Below, one piece after another: positions 6,770 through 10,423 of a stretch of 10,423 bases of DNA (position 1 is the stretch's first letter; each line of letters starts with the position of its first letter). The notes beneath the pieces were generated by a model. It was not told where the DNA came from. It ran no database searches and saw nothing but the letters and a program-made list of their open reading frames with translations. The DNA is taken from positions 1 to 10,423 of the forward strand of contig PUMC01000115.1 in assembly GCA_003552425.1 (NCBI GenBank), given 5' to 3'. This DNA is from Candidatus Acetothermia bacterium. Its GTDB lineage: Bacteria; Bipolaricaulota; Bipolaricaulia; Bipolaricaulales; Bipolaricaulaceae. The position numbers were made by a program, and so were the translations under genes.

Positions 6770-7722
6770 ACGATCTGAGCCTGCTCTGCGGCAGAGCCAA
6801 CCGGCCGTTGGCCGAGGAAGTCGCCCGTATTCTGGGCCTGGAACCGTGCACAGCTGCAGTGGACACGTTTGCGGATGAGGAGATCCGCGTCCATGTGCAG
6901 CAGACTGTCCGTGGGAAGGCCGTGTTCATCGTCCAACCCACCTCCCCCCCTGTGAACGATCACCTGATGGAGCTTCTGCTGATCGTGGATGCGTTACGAC
7001 GCGCGTCCGCCGGGATGATCTGCGCTGTCGTCCCCTACTTCGGCTATGCCCGTCAGGATCGGAAAAAGCGTGGTCGCGTACCGATTTCGGCGCGCCTGGT
7101 GGCCAACCTCATGGAGACCGCCGGCGTTGACCGTGTGCTTACCGTCGAGCTTCACGCGGGCCAGATCCAAGGCTTCTTCAACGTTCCCATGGACCACCTT
7201 CGCACCGACAGGCTGTTCGCCGAACACCTGCTCACGCGCCATCCTGATTGGATGGATGCGCTCACCGTAGTGTCCCCGGACCTGGGGGGGGTATGGCGGG
7301 CGCGAAGGGTGGCCAAGGAACTCCGTACCACCATGGCCATCGTGGAGAAACACCGCGAGGACACAGACCGTGAAGCTCCCGAGAGCATCCAGGTGATCGG
7401 CGATGTCAAGGACCGTGATGTGCTCATCGTTGATGATATCCTGTCCACCGGATCGACGCTGTGCCGAGCAGCCGAGGCCCTGGCCGACGCCGGTGCCCGG
7501 CGGCTCTTGGCAGCCTGTACGCACGGTGTGTTTGCCGGTGCAGCGCTCGATATCCTCCAGGCCTCTCCGTTGCACAAGGTGTTCGTGACCGATACCATTC
7601 ATCACGAGCAGGGCCTTGCCCATCCGAAGGTGGAAATGGTAAGCATTGCCCCGCTGCTGGCGGATGCAATCCGCCGTATCCATTGCTGTAAATCTGTAAG
7701 CGACCTTCTTGTGAGGAGCTAG
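6766..7722 (+). CDS. prs: Ribose-phosphate pyrophosphokinase (PRPP synthetase)
   Basis: Prs transfers pyrophosphate from ATP to ribose 5-phosphate, making PRPP for purines, pyrimidines, histidine, tryptophan and NAD. The 318-residue protein matches the bacterial class I length and pattern: VRGKAVFIVQPTSPPVND (48-65), VVPYFGYARQDRK (88-100), GQIQGFFNVPMDHL (132-145), PDLGGVWRARRVA (171-183) and a PRPP-binding VDDILSTGST (222-231). Two loops differ from the usual: Glu128 replaces the Asp of the family D-L-H signature, and the catalytic loop reads EKHR (194-197) instead of DKRR, keeping the Lys and the last Arg. The PRPP loop is STGST rather than the common DTAGT. It starts with GTG at 6766, overlapping the glmU TGA; GGGAGGTG inside the end of glmU can serve as ribosome binding site. 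rplY follows 11 bp later. Confidence 0.95.
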   Translation: MNDLSLLCGRANRPLAEEVARILGLEPCTAAVDTFADEEIRVHVQQTVRGKAVFIVQPTSPPVNDHLMELLLIVDALRRASAGMICAVVPYFGYARQDRKKRGRVPISARLVANLMETAGVDRVLTVELHAGQIQGFFNVPMDHLRTDRLFAEHLLTRHPDWMDALTVVSPDLGGVWRARRVAKELRTTMAIVEKHREDTDREAPESIQVIGDVKDRDVLIVDDILSTGSTLCRAAEALADAGARRLLAACTHGVFAGAALDILQASPLHKVFVTDTIHHEQGLAHPKVEMVSIAPLLADAIRRIHCCKSVSDLLVRS

Positions 7723-7733
7723 GAGGAACGATC

Positions 7734-8387
7734 ATGGCAAGCGTGAAGGCACGACCCAGGGACCTCAGCGTCAGGCCCAAGGCCCTGCGTCAGCAGGGAT
7801 TGGTTCCCGTTGTGGTGTATGGAGCGCAGGTAGAACCGGTGCACGTGTCAATCGAGGAAGACGCCCTGTGGAAGCTTTTCGCAGGCGTCACCCGCTCCAC
7901 GGCCGTTGAGCTCGAGGTGGAGGGTGGCAAGGAATACCATGTCTTCCTTAAGCACATCCAAGTTGACCCCCTCACGGAACGCCCGATTCATGTGGACATG
8001 TACGTCCCCGAGCCGGGCAGAGCCTTGCAGATGCCCGTACCCGTAAGGGTCACAGGGGTGTCCCCGGGGGTGAAGGACGGGGGCATGCTGGAGACCCTGC
8101 ACGAGTACATCGATGTGGAGGCGCGCGCAAGCAAGATGCCTCCCTACATCGAGGTCGACATCTCTTCGCTTGGCATGAGCGACTCCCTGTTGGTCGATGA
8201 TCTGCCCTGGGGGGAGGGTGTTCGTCCGCTGTTGCCGGATGATACCGCGGTCGTCACCGTGATCTCCCCGCGTGGGCTCGCCCGCGCAGCCCTCGAAGCT
8301 GCGGAGGCTGCTGTGGACGAAGAGGCCCTTGAGGAAGGGTTGGAAGCCGAAGATGCTGGGCCGACGGAGGGCGAGCCAGAGGCTTGA
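7734..8387 (+). CDS. rplY: 50S ribosomal protein bL25, long CTC/TL5 form
   Basis: bL25 binds 5S rRNA in the central protuberance of the large subunit. This is the long two-domain form (217 residues), not the short E. coli L25. The N-terminal 5S-binding domain covers about 1-92, with ALRQQGLVPVVVYG (17-30) and HIQVDPLTERPIHVDMY (74-90). The second CTC-type domain covers about 97-178, with PVPVRVTGVSPGVKDGGML (101-119) and the VDISSLGMSDSLLVDDL stretch. A strongly acidic, alanine-rich tail (about 184-217) ends it, a common feature of long forms. The ATG at 7734 has a strong GGAGG nearby that overlaps the prs stop region. Its stop overlaps the pth start by 4 nt. Position between prs and pth is the classical one for this gene. 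Confidence 0.95.
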   Translation: MASVKARPRDLSVRPKALRQQGLVPVVVYGAQVEPVHVSIEEDALWKLFAGVTRSTAVELEVEGGKEYHVFLKHIQVDPLTERPIHVDMYVPEPGRALQMPVPVRVTGVSPGVKDGGMLETLHEYIDVEARASKMPPYIEVDISSLGMSDSLLVDDLPWGEGVRPLLPDDTAVVTVISPRGLARAALEAAEAAVDEEALEEGLEAEDAGPTEGEPEA

Positions 8388-8944
8388 GGGCGGTCATCGG
8401 ACTAGGCAACCCCGAGCCCGTCCACGCCGCCACCCGGCACAACCTTGGGTTCTGGATTGTTGAACGGCTGTTGCGCGCCCGTCGATGGAAGGTGCGCGTG
8501 CACAGCTGGGGCGAGGTGGCCCAACGGTCGGACGCGGTGCTGTTGCGTCCCTACACATACATGAACCGCTCCGGGGAGGCCGTGCTTCGGCTCGTCCGTA
8601 GCTTCGCCTTGCCGGTCACCGACCTCTTGGTGACCCACGACGATGCAGACCTCCCGCTAGGCACGGTGCGGTTCTCCCCTAAGGGCGGCCCGGGGACCCA
8701 CAACGGGATGCGATCGGTCCTGTCGATCCTCGCCACAGAAGAGGTGCCCCGGCTCAGAGTCGGCGTGGGACGGCCACCCGAGGGAACGGACCTGGCCGAC
8801 TACGTGTTGCGCCCACCGAAGAGAGACGAGATCCCGTCGCTTCTCGGGGCAGTGGACTTGGCGGCGGAACTCGCGCTCGTGTTCATCGACGCCGGAGCCG
8901 CGGGAGCGTTGGATCACTACGCCCGCCTGAACCTACCGTTATAA
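8384..8944 (+). CDS. pth: Peptidyl-tRNA hydrolase
   Basis: Pth releases tRNA from peptidyl-tRNAs that drop off the ribosome, an essential recycling step in the cytoplasm. The protein is 186 residues, typical for bacteria. Catalytic and binding residues are visible: Asn9 in GLGNP, His19 in TRHNLGF (the catalytic base), Asn61 in TYMNRSG, Asp86 in THDDADLPLG and Asn107 in GTHNGM. Small departures are Glu11 where GLGNPG has Gly, and Thr105 where GGHNG has Gly. The start is TTG at 8384, read from the TTGA overlap with the rplY stop; it yields the standard N-terminus (M)RAVIGLGNP and no other start gives it. The tight overlap suggests translation coupled to rplY. Its stop codon lies inside the promoter-like inverted repeat before clpC. 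Confidence 0.96.
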   Translation: MRAVIGLGNPEPVHAATRHNLGFWIVERLLRARRWKVRVHSWGEVAQRSDAVLLRPYTYMNRSGEAVLRLVRSFALPVTDLLVTHDDADLPLGTVRFSPKGGPGTHNGMRSVLSILATEEVPRLRVGVGRPPEGTDLADYVLRPPKRDEIPSLLGAVDLAAELALVFIDAGAAGALDHYARLNLPL

Positions 8945-8952
8945 TGACGGTA
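8934..8952 (+). promoter_or_regulatory. Consensus -10 box within an inverted repeat, upstream of clpC
   Basis: TACCGT (8934-8939) and ACGGTA (8947-8952) are perfect inverted arms around a perfect TATAAT (8940-8945) and one G. The pairing nearly continues inward (TACCGTTA against TGACGGTA). I see no good -35 hexamer at 15-19 bp, so the promoter may be weak or need an activator. A start near 8952 would put the clpC ribosome binding site (8955-8960) almost at the 5' end of the RNA. The arms do not match CtsR or CIRCE (HrcA) operators. The repeat includes the last codon and stop of pth. Confidence 0.45.
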
Positions 8953-8969
8953 CTGGAGGTCTAGCGTCT

Positions 8970-10423
8970 ATGTATGAGAAATTCTCCAAAGAGGCCATGA
9001 AGCTGCTTGCCGCCTCACAAGACGAGGCGGGGGAATGGCGGCACCGCTACGTAGGTACCGAACACCTTCTGCTTGCCTTTCTGAAGAACGACGGAACCCG
9101 CGTGGAGCGGTTTCTTACGGAGCACGGGCTCTCCTACGAGCGTGTGGCCCGTATTCTGGAAAGACAGAAGGGCAAAGGAAAACTTAGGCTGCCGTCTGAG
9201 GACCTCGAACCCACCCAGAGGCTGCGCCGGGTGATGAAGCTTTCCTACGAGGAGGCGCGGCGCGAGGGCTCGGATCCCATCGAACCGGAGCACCTTGTGC
9301 TCGCCGTGCTGCGTGAAGGCGAATGCACGGCAGCGGAGATCCTGCGTGCGCACGGTGTGGATCTGCGCACCGCGCGCAATCACTTCTTCCCACGGCGGGG
9401 GCGCGTCCAAGTGCGAAGCACGAAATCCCAGCGACTGCCCGCGGAGCTCGGTGAGTTCGGCCGTAACCTCGTGGAGGAAGCCGAGAGCGGGCTGTTGGAT
9501 CCGGTGATCGGCCGCGAAGCCGAGTTGGAACGCTTGGTGCAGATCCTCTGCCGAAGGAAGAAGAACAACCCCGCACTGATCGGTGAGTCAGGCGTTGGAA
9601 AGACGGCCATCGTCGAGGGATTGGCCCAGCGGATCGCTGCGGGAGACGTCCCGCTAGCACTGGCAGAGAAGGAACTCGTGGAGCTCGACATGGCCGGTGT
9701 GGTGGCAGGCACGAAGTACCGCGGTGAGTTCGAGCAACGGCTGAAGAACATCCTCAACCACGTGATGGCTTCGGACAACATCATCTTGTTCATCGATGAG
9801 CTGCAGACCGTGGTAGGAGCGGGTGGCGCCGAGGGGGCGATCGATGCGTCGGCCATCCTCAAACCCCCGTTGGCTTCCGGGGCCATCCAGTGCATCGGGA
9901 CCGCGACACCCGACGAGTACAGGAAGTCCATCGAGAAGGATCCCGCGTTGAAACGGCGCTTCAAAACCGTCTATGTGGAAGAGCCATCCGTCGAAGGGAC
10001 CGTCAAGGTGCTCAAGGGGCTTCGCCACAAGTACGAGCAACACCACGGAGTCCGCATTGAAGACGACGCACTGCGGCAGGCGGCACGACTCGCGGACCGC
10101 TACCTCACGGATCAGTTCCTTCCCGACAAAGCTGTGGACCTCATGGACGAGACGTCGGCTCGCGTTCGTCTGGCGGCGACCGACCTCCCGCCCGAAGCCC
10201 GAGAGCTCATGGAGGAGGTCGCGGCTCTGGAGGATCAAGAGGAAGAGGCTGTGACGGCCCAGAACTACGAACTCGCGGCCAAACTCCGAGACCGCAGAAC
10301 CGGTCTTGCCGAGCAGATCAAGGCGTTGGAGCAGGATGCCCAGCGGCTTCCCGAAGCGCCAACCGTCGTCGGCCAGGACATCGCCGAGACGGTGGCCGGG
10401 TGGACCGGCATCCCCGTCCGCCA
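8970..10423 (+). CDS. clpC: ClpC-type AAA+ protein-unfolding ATPase (3' end outside window)
   Basis: ClpC unfolds proteins and feeds them to the ClpP peptidase. The frame is open from ATG 8970 to the window edge, 484 codons, so the second ATPase domain and ClpP-contact loop are not seen. The N-terminal Clp domain covers about 1-145 with both repeats (VGTEHLLLAFL at 28-38, IEPEHLVLAVL at 104-114). The first AAA+ module has Walker A GESGVGKT (205-212), the pore-loop motif AGTKYRGEFE (246-255), Walker B ILFIDE (272-277) and the arginine finger region ALKRRF (326-331). A middle region with a UVR-like motif (about 420-446, ending NYELAAKLRDRR) marks ClpC rather than ClpB or ClpA. Gln279 stands where IDELHT has His. 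GGAGGT lies 9 nt upstream. The start matches the family opening MYEKF. Adaptors such as MecA are not in the window. Confidence 0.95.
   Translation, partial: MYEKFSKEAMKLLAASQDEAGEWRHRYVGTEHLLLAFLKNDGTRVERFLTEHGLSYERVARILERQKGKGKLRLPSEDLEPTQRLRRVMKLSYEEARREGSDPIEPEHLVLAVLREGECTAAEILRAHGVDLRTARNHFFPRRGRVQVRSTKSQRLPAELGEFGRNLVEEAESGLLDPVIGREAELERLVQILCRRKKNNPALIGESGVGKTAIVEGLAQRIAAGDVPLALAEKELVELDMAGVVAGTKYRGEFEQRLKNILNHVMASDNIILFIDELQTVVGAGGAEGAIDASAILKPPLASGAIQCIGTATPDEYRKSIEKDPALKRRFKTVYVEEPSVEGTVKVLKGLRHKYEQHHGVRIEDDALRQAARLADRYLTDQFLPDKAVDLMDETSARVRLAATDLPPEARELMEEVAALEDQEEEAVTAQNYELAAKLRDRRTGLAEQIKALEQDAQRLPEAPTVVGQDIAETVAGWTGIPVR

Noticed and set aside
9380..10238. Two open minus-strand frames of 194 codons each opposite clpC
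   Set aside because: The plus strand encodes intact ClpC motifs across this stretch; the frames are low-complexity shadows.
8970..10423. A frameshift or truncation in clpC
   Set aside because: Codon-by-codon reading from 8970 shows one uninterrupted frame to the edge with all expected N-terminal and first AAA+ motifs.

Overview
This is a stretch of GC-rich bacterial chromosome packed with housekeeping genes. Nine protein-coding genes fill nearly all of it. Most are recognisable at high confidence from family motifs. The only mobile or foreign material would have to be hidden inside ordinary genes, and I see none: no insertion sequence, prophage gene, tRNA, rRNA or CRISPR array. A class III (oxygen-sensitive glycyl-radical) ribonucleotide reductase with its activase points to an anaerobe or facultative anaerobe. 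GTG, TTG and probably ATT start codons are used. The phylum cannot be fixed from the sequence; an anaerobic GC-rich lineage outside the well-studied groups (for example a Bipolaricaulota-like candidate phylum) is only a guess.

Layout. On the minus strand at the left edge, rpsT (ribosomal protein S20) is followed by secF (protein translocase subunit), which runs off the window. A 233-bp divergent region (1238-1470) separates this pair from the plus-strand nrdD-nrdG pair, which makes and activates the anaerobic ribonucleotide reductase. nrdG meets trpS (minus strand) tail to tail, with only 16 bp between the stop codons. trpS and glmU are divergent, with 96 bp between start codons and two promoter-like sequences whose -35 hexamers lie back to back. 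From glmU a tight plus-strand series runs to the right edge: glmU, prs, rplY, pth and clpC. The glmU/prs and rplY/pth junctions are 4-nt stop/start overlaps (GTGA and TTGA), so translational coupling is likely.

How they work together. GlmU makes UDP-GlcNAc for the envelope and Prs makes PRPP for nucleotides, histidine and tryptophan. bL25 and Pth serve the ribosome and recycle peptidyl-tRNA, and ClpC is a protein-unfolding ATPase. The order glmU-prs-rplY-pth is a known bacterial conserved cluster. clpC has its own promoter candidate, a perfect TATAAT at the centre of a 19-bp inverted repeat.

Points worth a second look: rpsT has no standard start codon in the right place and seems to begin at ATT, with an out-of-frame ATG just ahead; the clpC -10 box sits inside an inverted repeat; Prs departs from its family signature at two ligand-binding loops; secF follows rpsT rather than secD; and the nrdD leader carries a small terminator-like hairpin. 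I found no clearly new biological system.
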